Shown piece after piece: positions 34,813 to 43,531 of a DNA stretch of 64,000 nucleotides (positions are counted from its first letter, which is position 1; each line of letters begins with the position of its first letter). Position numbers and translations under genes: made by a program. The DNA is from an uncultured Clostridium sp. (GTDB taxonomy: Bacteria; Bacillota; Clostridia; TANB77; CAG-508): assembly GCA_947427205.1 (NCBI GenBank), contig CANEHB010000003.1, forward strand, positions 24,737 through 88,736. Reading direction: 5' to 3'. The notes below the pieces were generated by a model. That model was not told where the DNA came from. It did no database searches and was given only the letters and a program-made list of their open reading frames with translations.

Positions 34813-34880
34813 TTGACAGTAAAAAAATATCATGGTAGAATATCGTTATAAGAACCTATGTTCGATATTCTACCATTTTT
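34813..34880 (+). promoter_or_regulatory. SOS-type promoter of the Y-family polymerase with LexA box inside a 14-bp hairpin
   Basis: TTGACA (34813-34818), 17-bp spacer, TAGAAT (34836-34841). GAAC-CTAT-GTTC (34852-34863) matches the Gram-positive LexA box core GAAC-N4-GTTC and covers the expected start of transcription. The same stretch is framed by a perfect inverted repeat, ATGGTAGAATATCG (34832-34845) and its complement (34863-34876), followed by TTTTT, which can end transcripts from the upstream operon. Confidence 0.8.
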
Positions 34881-34937
34881 ATATAGTAATAAGTGTTCAT
34901 TGTTATATAATATTAAAAATTTGTTAAAGGGGAAAAA

Positions 34938-36143
34938 ATGGAAAGACAAATTTTACATGTAGATGTTAATAATGCTTTTTTATCATGGACAGCCATTGAT
35001 ATGCTAAAAAAAGGACATCCTATTGATATTAGAACAATTCCATCTATAATAGGTGGAGACGAAGAAAGACGTTCAGGAATAGTTTTAGCAAAAAGTCAAA
35101 TAGCTAAGAAATTTGGTATCATAACAGGTGAACCTATTTATTTTGCAAGAAAAAAATGTAATAAATTAGAAGTTTATTCAGGAGATTTTGAAGTCTTTAA
35201 AAAATATTCAAATGCTTTATACAACTTATTTTTAGAATATACAGATAAAATCGAAAGGTTTAGTATAGATGAATGTTTTTTAGATTTAACAAATTTTTTG
35301 CAAGGTAGAAAGTTAATAGATATAGCAAAAGAAATAAATTCAAGAGTAGAAAACGAGTTAGGTTTTACAGTAAATGTTGGAGTATCTAGTAATAAACTTT
35401 TAGCCAAAATGGCATCAGATTTTGAAAAACCAAATAAAGTACATACACTATATGAATATGAAATCGAGGATAAAATGTGGCCACTGCCTGTTTCAGAGTT
35501 ATTTATGATAGGAAAGAAAACAGTACCAAAACTGCATAATTTAAGAATAAAGACTATTGGTGATTTAGCAAAAACAGATAAAGAGTTTTTAATAAAAAGA
35601 TTTGGAAAACATGGAAATTTAATGTGGAATTATGCAAATGGTATAGATGAAGATGAAGTGAATTCAAAAGTAGAACTTCCTAAAAGCATAGGAAATTCCG
35701 TTACACTACCACAAGATGTAAAAAATATAGATGATATTTATAAAATTGTAATAGCCTTGTGCGAACAAGTTTCATATAGATTAAGAAAATATAATTTAGT
35801 TGCAAATACAGTAAATGTTCAATTAAGAACAAAAGATTTTGTAGATTATTCACATCAAAAAGCACTAAAATTTTCTACATCTTCAACAAAAGAAATAATT
35901 GAAACAGCAAAACAAATAGTTTTAGAAATGTATAAAAATGAATCAATAAGACTTATAGGAGTTAGAGTAGATAATTTAGAAAATAAAGATGAAGTTCAAT
36001 TATCAATATTTGCAAATGATTTAAAACAAGATAAATTAGATACTGTATTAGATAGCTTAAAACTTAAATATGGCTATAATTCTATTACACGAGCAGGAGA
36101 ATTAGATATAAAAGATATTGTAAAAGAAAAAAAGATGAAGTAA
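34938..36143 (+). CDS. dinB: Y-family DNA polymerase (Pol IV-like)
   Basis: 401 residues. Translesion polymerase of the DinB/UmuC family. Palm-domain residues are ILHVDVNNAF (D9) and FSIDECFLDL, whose Asp-Glu pair is catalytic. The VGVSSNKLLAKMASDFEKP thumb region follows, and the little-finger domain fills the last 120 residues. VDVNNAFLSW instead of MDMDAFFAS is the pattern of the clostridial branch. A GGGG ribosome binding site precedes ATG. The LexA box in the promoter implies induction by DNA damage. Confidence 0.9.
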   Translation: MERQILHVDVNNAFLSWTAIDMLKKGHPIDIRTIPSIIGGDEERRSGIVLAKSQIAKKFGIITGEPIYFARKKCNKLEVYSGDFEVFKKYSNALYNLFLEYTDKIERFSIDECFLDLTNFLQGRKLIDIAKEINSRVENELGFTVNVGVSSNKLLAKMASDFEKPNKVHTLYEYEIEDKMWPLPVSELFMIGKKTVPKLHNLRIKTIGDLAKTDKEFLIKRFGKHGNLMWNYANGIDEDEVNSKVELPKSIGNSVTLPQDVKNIDDIYKIVIALCEQVSYRLRKYNLVANTVNVQLRTKDFVDYSHQKALKFSTSSTKEIIETAKQIVLEMYKNESIRLIGVRVDNLENKDEVQLSIFANDLKQDKLDTVLDSLKLKYGYNSITRAGELDIKDIVKEKKMK

Positions 36144-36455
36144 AGTTTAGTAAGTTATGTATTGAAATTTAGGGACAGTTGAAAAAATTTTACTTAAATT
36201 TCAAAATAGATATAAAGAAGAATGTAAAATGAGTGACTGTCAGATTAATAAATAATAATTTATATAGATAATAACAGAATAACTTTGCGCAAAATTTTAT
36301 AATTCTATTGTAAAAATAAAAAAATATATATATAATTTTTTTAAATAGAATATTTTACAATAATTAATTTAACTATACTTACAATAAATGATCAATTAAT
36401 ATTTTATAGTATAGTTTCATATAAAAATAATTTAGAAATGAGAAGGTTGTGAAAA
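36144..36455 (+). other. Intergenic region between dinB and the recombinase
   Basis: No gene is seen. It contains GGGACAGT near 36172 with ACTGTC near 36236, a TTGCGCAA palindrome at 36285-36292 that recurs at 38602-38609, and the recombinase promoter TTGTAA-N17-TATAAT (36308-36336). Confidence 0.5.
36308..36336 (+). promoter_or_regulatory. Promoter of the tyrosine recombinase
   Basis: TTGTAA (36308-36313), 17-bp spacer, TATAAT (36331-36336), about 120 nt before the ATG. Confidence 0.6.
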
Positions 36456-37463
36456 ATGATAAATCCTGAAGAAAATCCAGAATTTTTAAATGACTTTTTA
36501 GCATATAGTTCAACAATTTTAAATAAATCAGAAAATACAATAAAAGAATATAACTATGATATTGCACATTTTTTAAAATATATAAAATTTAAGTTTAAAC
36601 AAACAGATGTAGATGATGAAGAATTTATAAAAACAATAAAAATAAATGATTTTGATTTAGAAACTTTAAAGAAAATTACATTACAAGATATACATTCATT
36701 TTTAGCATATTTAAAAGCGTGTTATTCTAGTAAACCCACAACATTAGCTAGAAAAACAGCAAGTATTAGAGTATTTTTTAAATATATGTGTAATAAAACA
36801 AAAAAAATACCATCAAATCCAGCTCAAGATTTAGAAACGCCAAAATTAGGAAAACGACTTCCTAAATATCTAACTTTAGAGCAAAGCAAAGAACTTTTAG
36901 AAACAGTTTCTAATCCTATAAATAATATTGGACATGGTAATCATAATAATTCTGAAAGAAATTTTGCAATGATAACTATTCTTTTAAATTGTGGCATACG
37001 TTTATCTGAATTAGTTAATATTAATATGAGTGATATAGATTTCGAAAATAATAAACTTAATGTAATAGGTAAGGGAAACAAAGAACGTACAATATACTTA
37101 AATAACGCTTGTGTTAAAGCAATAAAATCATATTTAGAAGTTCGTCCACGAGATGCTGTTAAATTTAATTCACGAGATGCATTATTCTTAAGTGAGCAAA
37201 AAAAACGTATTAGTAGAAGAACAGTACAATACATAGTTAAACAAGAATTAAAGCTTACAGGAATAGAAAAAGCTGATAAATATTCAGTACATAAATTAAG
37301 ACATACTGCAGCAACACTTATGTATAAGTATGGAAATGTTGATATAAGAGCATTGCAAGAACTTTTAGGACATGAAAGCATATCAACAACAGAAATTTAT
37401 ACTCATGTAGATAATGAACAAATTAGAAATGCTGTAGAGAGCAATCCTTTAGCAAATTTATAA
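36456..37463 (+). CDS. Xer-type tyrosine recombinase
   Basis: 335 residues. An N-terminal SAM-like DNA-binding domain (SENTIKEYNYDIAHFLKYI, about 28-46) precedes the catalytic domain: Arg in NCGIRLSELV, Lys in IGKGNKERTI, HKLRHTAATLM, LLGHESISTTEIYTHV with the nucleophile Tyr. The length and lack of an extra N-terminal arm-binding domain fit XerC/XerD chromosome-dimer resolvases rather than phage integrases. No mobile element is attached. The gene sits beside the convergent switch in gene direction. Confidence 0.88.
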   Translation: MINPEENPEFLNDFLAYSSTILNKSENTIKEYNYDIAHFLKYIKFKFKQTDVDDEEFIKTIKINDFDLETLKKITLQDIHSFLAYLKACYSSKPTTLARKTASIRVFFKYMCNKTKKIPSNPAQDLETPKLGKRLPKYLTLEQSKELLETVSNPINNIGHGNHNNSERNFAMITILLNCGIRLSELVNINMSDIDFENNKLNVIGKGNKERTIYLNNACVKAIKSYLEVRPRDAVKFNSRDALFLSEQKKRISRRTVQYIVKQELKLTGIEKADKYSVHKLRHTAATLMYKYGNVDIRALQELLGHESISTTEIYTHVDNEQIRNAVESNPLANL

Positions 37464-37980
37464 TTTTTATAAAATTAAATGGAGTGGGGGAAGAAGGCAG
37501 AATTTTAAGGTTATGGATACAAAATAAAAAAACAGATAATTAATAATCTACGAAAACGCACACAAAATTATTTCAGTAAAAAGTAATTATAAATATAATA
37601 AAATTTATAAAAAAGTAAATATAAAATAAAATTTATAATATAAGAACTTAAATCAGAAAATCAAATTTTAAATTTAATTTTAAAATGTTTGGTTAATAAT
37701 TTTAAAAACCGAACATTTGTATATTAATAAATTTTTATATAATTTATAAAAATTTTATTTAACTACAAATTAAATTATAATTAAAAAGCTCTAAAATTAT
37801 TTTTAAGCAATTTAATTTTGATATTTGTAAAATTATTCATTTAAACTTAAAAATTGATTTATTTGAATTTATGAATTTATTATTTTTATAAATTTTGTCA
37901 TAATTATTTTATATTATTATAATTTCTATAATTCTTGTAAATACTGAATATCATCAAAATATTCAAATTTATTGACCTCT

Positions 37981-38035
37981 GAAAATCGATTTTAAGCCAT
38001 TTTAATTTTAAAGCAATATAACTTGTTGTCTAAAA
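37981..38035 (+). repeat. Diverged direct repeat, copy 1
   Basis: GAAAATCGATTTTAAG at the start and TTGTTGTCTAAAA at the end are shared with copy 2 at 38154-38208, with similar length between. A shorter related piece (AAATTGATTTTAAAAGGCCA) lies near 38398. Confidence 0.65.
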
Positions 38036-38153
38036 TAATCGTTTATCCTGGTACGTTGATAATTTTTGTAATTTTGCTATGAAAAATTCATATCTATATA
38101 GTAAATTTATTATATTAGAAAAATGTCCCAAAAGTGCAAAAATAACGACGCAC

Positions 38154-38208
38154 GAGAATCGATTTTAAGGCATTTTTAAAAATTAGTAATATAGTTTGTT
38201 GTCTAAAA
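38154..38208 (+). repeat. Diverged direct repeat, copy 2
   Basis: GAGAATCGATTTTAAG then CATTTT, a variable middle, and TTGTTGTCTAAAA. It is 173 bp downstream of copy 1. Confidence 0.65.
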
Positions 38209-38724
38209 ATATGTACTATTTTAGAGTCTCAAGCATTTTTTTAGATACTGTTTGTGAAGAATGAACAATTACAGTATCTTAATGCGTAATGTAAATGAAG
38301 CTGGCGATTTTAGAAAATTGTAAGATATAAATTTAAAATTAGACTACAAAAATATTTACTAAACAAACTCTATAAGGATAAATAATAAAAATATCTAAAA
38401 ATTGATTTTAAAAGGCCATAAGAATATTGATAGATAAGTAATACCAAAGATTATGTATAAGAATATAAACATTAAAGAATTAAAGTAATATAAGCGAATA
38501 ATAACAGGATTATGGCAGCTGAATACCAGATATATGTAAGAGTATAGGTATTTGGTTGTTATATATATAAGTCCTATTCCTTTTTACACAAAACTTTGAT
38601 TTTGCGCAATGTTGTATATAACTTAAATAAAGTCTCAAGACCCTTCTCCTCTATACAATATAATAAAAATTAATTAAATATAAATTATCATTAACATCAT
38701 TAAATGTCAATATAAAATAAAAAG

Positions 38725-38757
38725 AAAAAACCCTAGTCAGTATGACTAAGGTTTTTT
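38725..38757 (-). terminator. Terminator of the ftsH unit
   Basis: AAAAAACCCTAGTCA (38725-38739) and TGACTAAGGTTTTTT (38743-38757) form a hairpin with one mismatch and a T-run on either strand. A closely similar hairpin ends the apt unit at 40796. Confidence 0.85.
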
Positions 38758-38799
38758 CTTATAGGATTTTTTCTTGACATTAGCTATCAAATTACTTTT

Positions 38800-40629
38800 C
38801 TATTTTTTTAATGAAATCTGCTGATATAATTCCTGCAATTCTGCTGTAGAAATTTTTTCATTTTTTAGTAACAATTTAGAAAGCTCATCCAAAAATAAGC
38901 GATTTTCGTTTAATACTTTTGTTGCCTCCTCTTCTGCCTGTTTTACCATCTCAGCCACTTTCCTGCCAATGCTATTAAAGAATTCATTTCCCATTATTTG
39001 TATTTCGGAAGCTGTAGCATTATTTATAGAAATTGGTCCGATTTCAGAATCCATTCCATAAATGGTTATCATTTCCTTTGCAAGATTAGTAGCCACTTCA
39101 ATGTCATTGGAGGCGCCTGTTGAAATATCTCCAAACACTATCCTTTCTGCTGCTCTTCCCGCTAACAAAGTAATCAATCTTTCTTGTAATTCTTTCATGC
39201 TTTTATACATGTGATCTTCAGATGCATTATGTAGTGTATAACCTCCAGCAGTCCCTCTTGGAACAATGGAAACTTCCTTAATATCATTTTGAGTTTCCAG
39301 AAGATGCCCTAATATCGCATGGCCTGATTCATGGTATGCTGTTATCCTACGTTCTTTTTCGGATATTACACGGCCATGTTTTTCAAGTCCTATTGTAGTT
39401 TTACGCAATGCTTCCTCTATTTCTTCAGAAGATATTGCGCTAAGACTCTTTTTAGCAGCGATCAAAGCAGATTCATTCAGCAGATTTGCAAGTTCAGCTC
39501 CAGAGAATCCTGCTGTATTATATGAAAGTGCTTTAAAATCAACCTCCTCTGTAAATGGTTTATCCTTGCCATGAATACCAAGTATCTGCTCACGCCCTTT
39601 TACATCTGGTAAGTTTACCTCGATTTTCCTATCGAAACGTCCAGGACGTTTAAGTGCAGGATCCAAAGAGTCTGGCCTATTTGTTGCAGCTAAGATAATA
39701 ATATCATTTCTGCTTTTAAATCCATCCAGCTCTACTAACAACTGTTCCAATGTTTGATCATGTTCAGATGAACCACTCATCTTCTCTCTTTTGGAACCGA
39801 TTGCATCAATTTCATCTATAAAAATGATGCATGGTGAATTTTTTTCAGCTGCACGAAATAAGTCCCGGATTCTTGATGCACCTAAGCCAACATACATTTC
39901 TACGAAATTAGAACCAGATGTGGCTATAAAACTTACACCAGCCTCTCCTGCAAGAGCTTTGGCAAGCAAGGTTTTACCTGTTCCAGGCATTCCAGAAAGT
40001 AACACTCCTTTAGGAATTTTTGCTCCTAAAGTAATGTATTTTTCTGGATTTTTGAGAAAGTCAACAATATCTTCAAGTTCTGCTTTTTCTTCATCAAGTC
40101 CAGCTACATCCTCAAAACATATGTCGCTTTCTTTGATTATCTCAATGTGACTTGCTCCATTCCCCATTATATTCATGAGTGATGATGGTCCAGATTGCAT
40201 ACGTTTTTTTAAAGAGATAAATGAGCCCACGACCATAATAAGTACTAATGATATATATACTAACATAACAATAGTACCAATGGTTTCGCCTACTGAGGAA
40301 GCATCATTTTTTATGGAAAATTTAAATTCTTTTCCACTAAGTATTTGTTCCTGAATAAATTGTAAAAAAATTTCCTCATTTGGTATTGCTACATAATACT
40401 TTTGTGCGTCATTAACATAGTAATTGTATACAGTAGCTTCAGAAGTACCAGAATTGTATTCTACAGCCAAGTCTTTTGATGTCTCGCTTTCATTAATTTC
40501 CTGAATTAAATTTGCATATGACATCTCTGTGGGATCAGTCGCTTCGTCACTGGTTAAATACCGAAGCAAAGCAATGGCTAAAAGCACCATTACAATTAAT
40601 GGAAGCATTGTGTGTTTTCTTTTTTTCAT
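38800..40629 (-). CDS. ftsH: ATP-dependent zinc metalloprotease FtsH (foreign-looking)
   Basis: 609 residues. Two membrane segments (about 8-24 and 115-137) flank an extracellular loop. The AAA+ domain has GMPGTGKTLLAKA (Walker A), IFIDEIDAIG (Walker B) and the ATNRPDSLDPALKRPGRFDR SRH region. The protease has HESGH as zinc site. It degrades misfolded membrane proteins and some regulators. Base composition is higher in G+C than the native genes, and it is a single-gene unit with its own promoter and terminator, so it is probably an acquired extra copy rather than the tilS-hpt-ftsH locus. Confidence 0.92.
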   Translation of the reverse strand: MKKRKHTMLPLIVMVLLAIALLRYLTSDEATDPTEMSYANLIQEINESETSKDLAVEYNSGTSEATVYNYYVNDAQKYYVAIPNEEIFLQFIQEQILSGKEFKFSIKNDASSVGETIGTIVMLVYISLVLIMVVGSFISLKKRMQSGPSSLMNIMGNGASHIEIIKESDICFEDVAGLDEEKAELEDIVDFLKNPEKYITLGAKIPKGVLLSGMPGTGKTLLAKALAGEAGVSFIATSGSNFVEMYVGLGASRIRDLFRAAEKNSPCIIFIDEIDAIGSKREKMSGSSEHDQTLEQLLVELDGFKSRNDIIILAATNRPDSLDPALKRPGRFDRKIEVNLPDVKGREQILGIHGKDKPFTEEVDFKALSYNTAGFSGAELANLLNESALIAAKKSLSAISSEEIEEALRKTTIGLEKHGRVISEKERRITAYHESGHAILGHLLETQNDIKEVSIVPRGTAGGYTLHNASEDHMYKSMKELQERLITLLAGRAAERIVFGDISTGASNDIEVATNLAKEMITIYGMDSEIGPISINNATASEIQIMGNEFFNSIGRKVAEMVKQAEEEATKVLNENRLFLDELSKLLLKNEKISTAELQELYQQISLKK

Positions 40630-40719
40630 TTTTTTCTCTCCTTTTCTTTTTGCAGATTACATTTTTTAATAAAAAAAGAATACCCTATTTAGTTTTCAAA
40701 GATCAATAACTCAAATTTT

Positions 40720-40748
40720 ATTATATCATAGAATTATGTAAATTACAA
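40720..40748 (-). promoter_or_regulatory. ftsH promoter
   Basis: On the - strand TTGTAA (40743-40748), 17-bp spacer, TATAAT (40720-40725). The spacer TTTACATAATTCTATGA is nearly the same as that of the apt promoter (TTTACATAATATTATGA). Confidence 0.75.
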
Positions 40749-40795
40749 TCTTACTAGATTGTATTATTTATAATTGATATATTTTTTTAAATAAG

Positions 40796-40828
40796 AAAAA
40801 ACCTTAGTTAATTTAACCAAGGTTTTTT
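40796..40828 (-). terminator. Terminator of the apt unit
   Basis: AAAAACCTTAGTTA and TAACCAAGGTTTTTT form the hairpin, with T-runs on both strands; very similar to 38725-38757. Confidence 0.85.
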
Positions 40829-40906
40829 CCTAGAGTTTGAATTTAGCAGTAGTTGCTCGTATTAGTCGAATTTGATAATGTTTTTACTTGTGGCATGATT
40901 TACATA

Positions 40907-41443
40907 TTACACTTCATCTTCATTAAAACTTATAACTGAGCGTACATCATATCCTTTTAGCGCTTCTCTTCCGTTTAATTCAGGAAGTTCAATGAAACAG
41001 CATACACAAGCCACTTCTCCGCCCAATCTTTCAATCATTTTGATAATTGCTTGGATTGTTCCGCCCGTTGCCATTAGGTCATCGATAATAACTACTTTTT
41101 GACCTTTCTCAATAGCATCTTTATGCATTTGTAAAGTAGCAGTTCCATATTCTAATGTATACTGCTCTTCAATAGTTTCACATGGAAGTTTTCCCGGCTT
41201 TCTTGCAATCTCCATACCTACGCTGTTAAGATATGCAATAGGAGATGCAAAGATATGCCCTCTGGAATCAGGTGATACTACCATGTCAAAATCAACATCC
41301 TGTAGAAGCTCATTCATAGCATCAATTGTCGACTTAAATATCTCACGATTTTTAAGTACTGTTGTGATGTCTCTGTACATAACTCCTTTTTCAGGATAGT
41401 CAGGTTCAGTTCTTACATACTTTTTTAAATAGTCAAATTTCAT
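40907..41443 (-). CDS. apt: Adenine phosphoribosyltransferase (foreign-looking)
   Basis: 178 residues from the ATG at 41443, chosen because GGAAGGAG (41452-41459 on the - strand) precedes it; an upstream in-frame TTG at 41473 overlaps that site. It salvages adenine to AMP. The PRPP-binding motif is VVIIDDLMATGGT, and PDSRGHIFASPIAY and KPGKLPCETIEEQYTLEYG are typical of Apt. It is richer in G+C than its neighbours, has its own promoter and terminator, and stands next to ftsH with an almost identical promoter, which suggests shared origin. Confidence 0.92.
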   Translation of the reverse strand: MKFDYLKKYVRTEPDYPEKGVMYRDITTVLKNREIFKSTIDAMNELLQDVDFDMVVSPDSRGHIFASPIAYLNSVGMEIARKPGKLPCETIEEQYTLEYGTATLQMHKDAIEKGQKVVIIDDLMATGGTIQAIIKMIERLGGEVACVCCFIELPELNGREALKGYDVRSVISFNEDEV

Positions 41444-41544
41444 AAAAACTACTCCTTCCATTTTTGCACACAAGCATAAACAATAACAAAATTCATACTA
41501 ATATCAACTCTAATACAAATTTGATATTGCTTTTTTGCATACAA

Positions 41545-41573
41545 ATTATATCATAATATTATGTAAATCACAA
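41545..41573 (-). promoter_or_regulatory. apt promoter
   Basis: On the - strand TTGTGA (41568-41573), 17-bp spacer, TATAAT (41545-41550). Confidence 0.75.
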
Positions 41574-41627
41574 ACTTCTTATAAAAAAGTTTGCAATAAG
41601 CATCTTTATTTATTAGTTGCCTATATT

Positions 41628-43370
41628 TTATCCTAAACTTTCATAATAAGAATTATATAGTTTGGCATAATAGCCATCATTTTTTAATAATTGTTCATGA
41701 TTTCCTTGTTCAATGATCTTACCATTATCTAATACTATAATCTTGTCTACATTTACAATAGTTGAAAGTCTATGTGCTATAAAAATAGCTGTTTTTTGAG
41801 CTGATAGCACATCTATAGATTTTTGAATAAGGATTTCTGTATATGTATCAATATTTGCTGTTGCTTCATCTAAAATGAAGATGTCTGGATTATGAGCAAA
41901 AATCCTTGCAAAAGCTAGTAATTGTTTTTGACCTGCTGAGTATGAGTCACCACGTTCTTTAGAAATTTCATTTAATCCATCTGGTAAACTATTAATGAAT
42001 TCTTTTGCAGATGCCATATTTACAGCATTTTTTATATCGTCATCACTAATTTTTTTATTTAATTTTATATTATCTTTTATACTTCTAGCAAATATAAATG
42101 GATCTTGAAGGACTGTTCCAATATGTCTTCTTAGACTTCTTTTATTAATATTTTTTATATTTACACCATCTAAAAGGATTTCTCCTTTTTGTATATCATA
42201 AAATCTATTTACTAAATTTGTTATAGTAGTTTTTCCAGAACCAGTTTTTCCAACTAAAGCAATAGTTTCACCAGGCTCTATTGTAAAACTGATATCCTTT
42301 AATATCCAATTTTCTTTTTCATAAGCAAACCAAACATTTTTAAATTCTAATTTACCTACCACGTTTTCAAGTTCTATACCGTTTTCAAAATCTTCTAAAT
42401 ATTCTGTTTGTTCTATTATATCGTAGATTTTATTTATTGAAACAAAGGCTTCTTGTACGATTTCTATATTATCTATAGTTCTATTTATAGGCTCAAATAA
42501 AGATTTTATATAGCTTACAAAAATATAAATAGCTCCTGCTTCCATAGTAATTCCAAACCAAGAATTTATACATGCTGTAATTATTATAGTTATTGCTAAG
42601 TTTTCAAATAATGACATAATTCCTGGAAATAGACCTTCAAAAATACTTGATGGTAGTCTTTTTTCTATAAATTCTTGTGTTAAATCTTCACATTCTTGTT
42701 GTTTTTCTTTTTGTATATTAAATATTTTTATTAATTTTGCTCCATAAATAGATTCAGCTAAGAAAGTATTTATATTTGTTCTTGCTATTTTAGAAACGTC
42801 ATATATTTTATTTAAGATGTTTGTTAATACTATTGAAGTAATTATTACAAATGGTATTACTATAAACGATAATAAACTTAATTTTATACTTAAATATAAC
42901 ATTATGAATATTATAGCTAAAATTGATATAATATCTTTAAAAATAGTAGTTATTACGTCTTTAAATAATGAAGAAATATCTTCTACATCATTTGTTATTC
43001 TAACAAATAATTTTCCAGCAGGCATTTTATCATGAAACCTTATATTTGCATCTTGAGTATATTTATAAATTTTATTTCTCATTGTATACAATATTTCTTC
43101 ACCCATAATGTTAGTTTTTGTACGTGTTACAAAATCAAGAACATTTCCAGAAACGACAATAGCTAAATAAATTATTCCAATAATATTTATACTAAAAAAT
43201 CCAATTTGAGAAATTCCAAAACTTAGAAAGTTATCAATAATTATTTTTACTAGGTATGGTTTAGATATTTCTAATAAATCAATAATTATAGATAGAATTG
43301 AAACTGTTATAATTGTTTTTAAATGAGGTTTTATTATATTATAACATCTTTTTAGAGTTTTATTTTTCAT
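41628..43370 (-). CDS. Heterodimeric ABC exporter, catalytic half, second pair
   Basis: 580 residues, exporter membrane domain then ATPase. Walker A is GKTGSGKTT, the signature is the deviant YSAGQKQ, and Walker B is FILDEATANID with the catalytic Glu. It is clearly paralogous to the gene at 27104-28855, with the same atypical signature and the shared KNVWFAYEKENW stretch. It is the second gene of its operon, 161 bp after the partner. Substrate unknown. Confidence 0.9.
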   Translation of the reverse strand: MKNKTLKRCYNIIKPHLKTIITVSILSIIIDLLEISKPYLVKIIIDNFLSFGISQIGFFSINIIGIIYLAIVVSGNVLDFVTRTKTNIMGEEILYTMRNKIYKYTQDANIRFHDKMPAGKLFVRITNDVEDISSLFKDVITTIFKDIISILAIIFIMLYLSIKLSLLSFIVIPFVIITSIVLTNILNKIYDVSKIARTNINTFLAESIYGAKLIKIFNIQKEKQQECEDLTQEFIEKRLPSSIFEGLFPGIMSLFENLAITIIITACINSWFGITMEAGAIYIFVSYIKSLFEPINRTIDNIEIVQEAFVSINKIYDIIEQTEYLEDFENGIELENVVGKLEFKNVWFAYEKENWILKDISFTIEPGETIALVGKTGSGKTTITNLVNRFYDIQKGEILLDGVNIKNINKRSLRRHIGTVLQDPFIFARSIKDNIKLNKKISDDDIKNAVNMASAKEFINSLPDGLNEISKERGDSYSAGQKQLLAFARIFAHNPDIFILDEATANIDTYTEILIQKSIDVLSAQKTAIFIAHRLSTIVNVDKIIVLDNGKIIEQGNHEQLLKNDGYYAKLYNSYYESLG

Positions 43371-43531
43371 AAACCATTCCCTTTCATTTATATATATTAA
43401 TTAAAATAATAATCTTTTATTATTTAATATTACTTATTTAATTTTTTAATAAATATTTTATCAATATTTATTCTTTAGAATATAATTTTATATTAAATTG
43501 AAATTCATTTTACATTATAATTAGCTAAATT

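Larger units (their letters stand above)
37464..38724. other. Long non-coding region at the strand switch
   Basis: About 1.3 kb without any credible reading frame. Contents: a hairpin with AAATGTTTGGTT at 37683-37694 and its near-complement at 37707-37718, a diverged 55-bp direct repeat (37981 and 38154), a hairpin AGATACTGT/ACAGTATCT (38243-38251 and 38271-38279), and TTGCGCAA at 38602-38609. No RNA family was recognised. Genes converge on it from both sides, so a replication-terminus role with a dif site is possible, but I could not identify a dif sequence with confidence. Confidence 0.5.

Noticed and set aside
36456..37463. Phage or transposon integrase
   Set aside because: Size and domains fit XerC/XerD and no attachment repeats, excisionase or phage genes are near.
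37464..38799. Housekeeping RNA gene (RNase P, tmRNA, SRP RNA, 6S) in the non-coding gap
   Set aside because: None of the conserved cores could be found by eye on either strand; only hairpins and diverged repeats are present.
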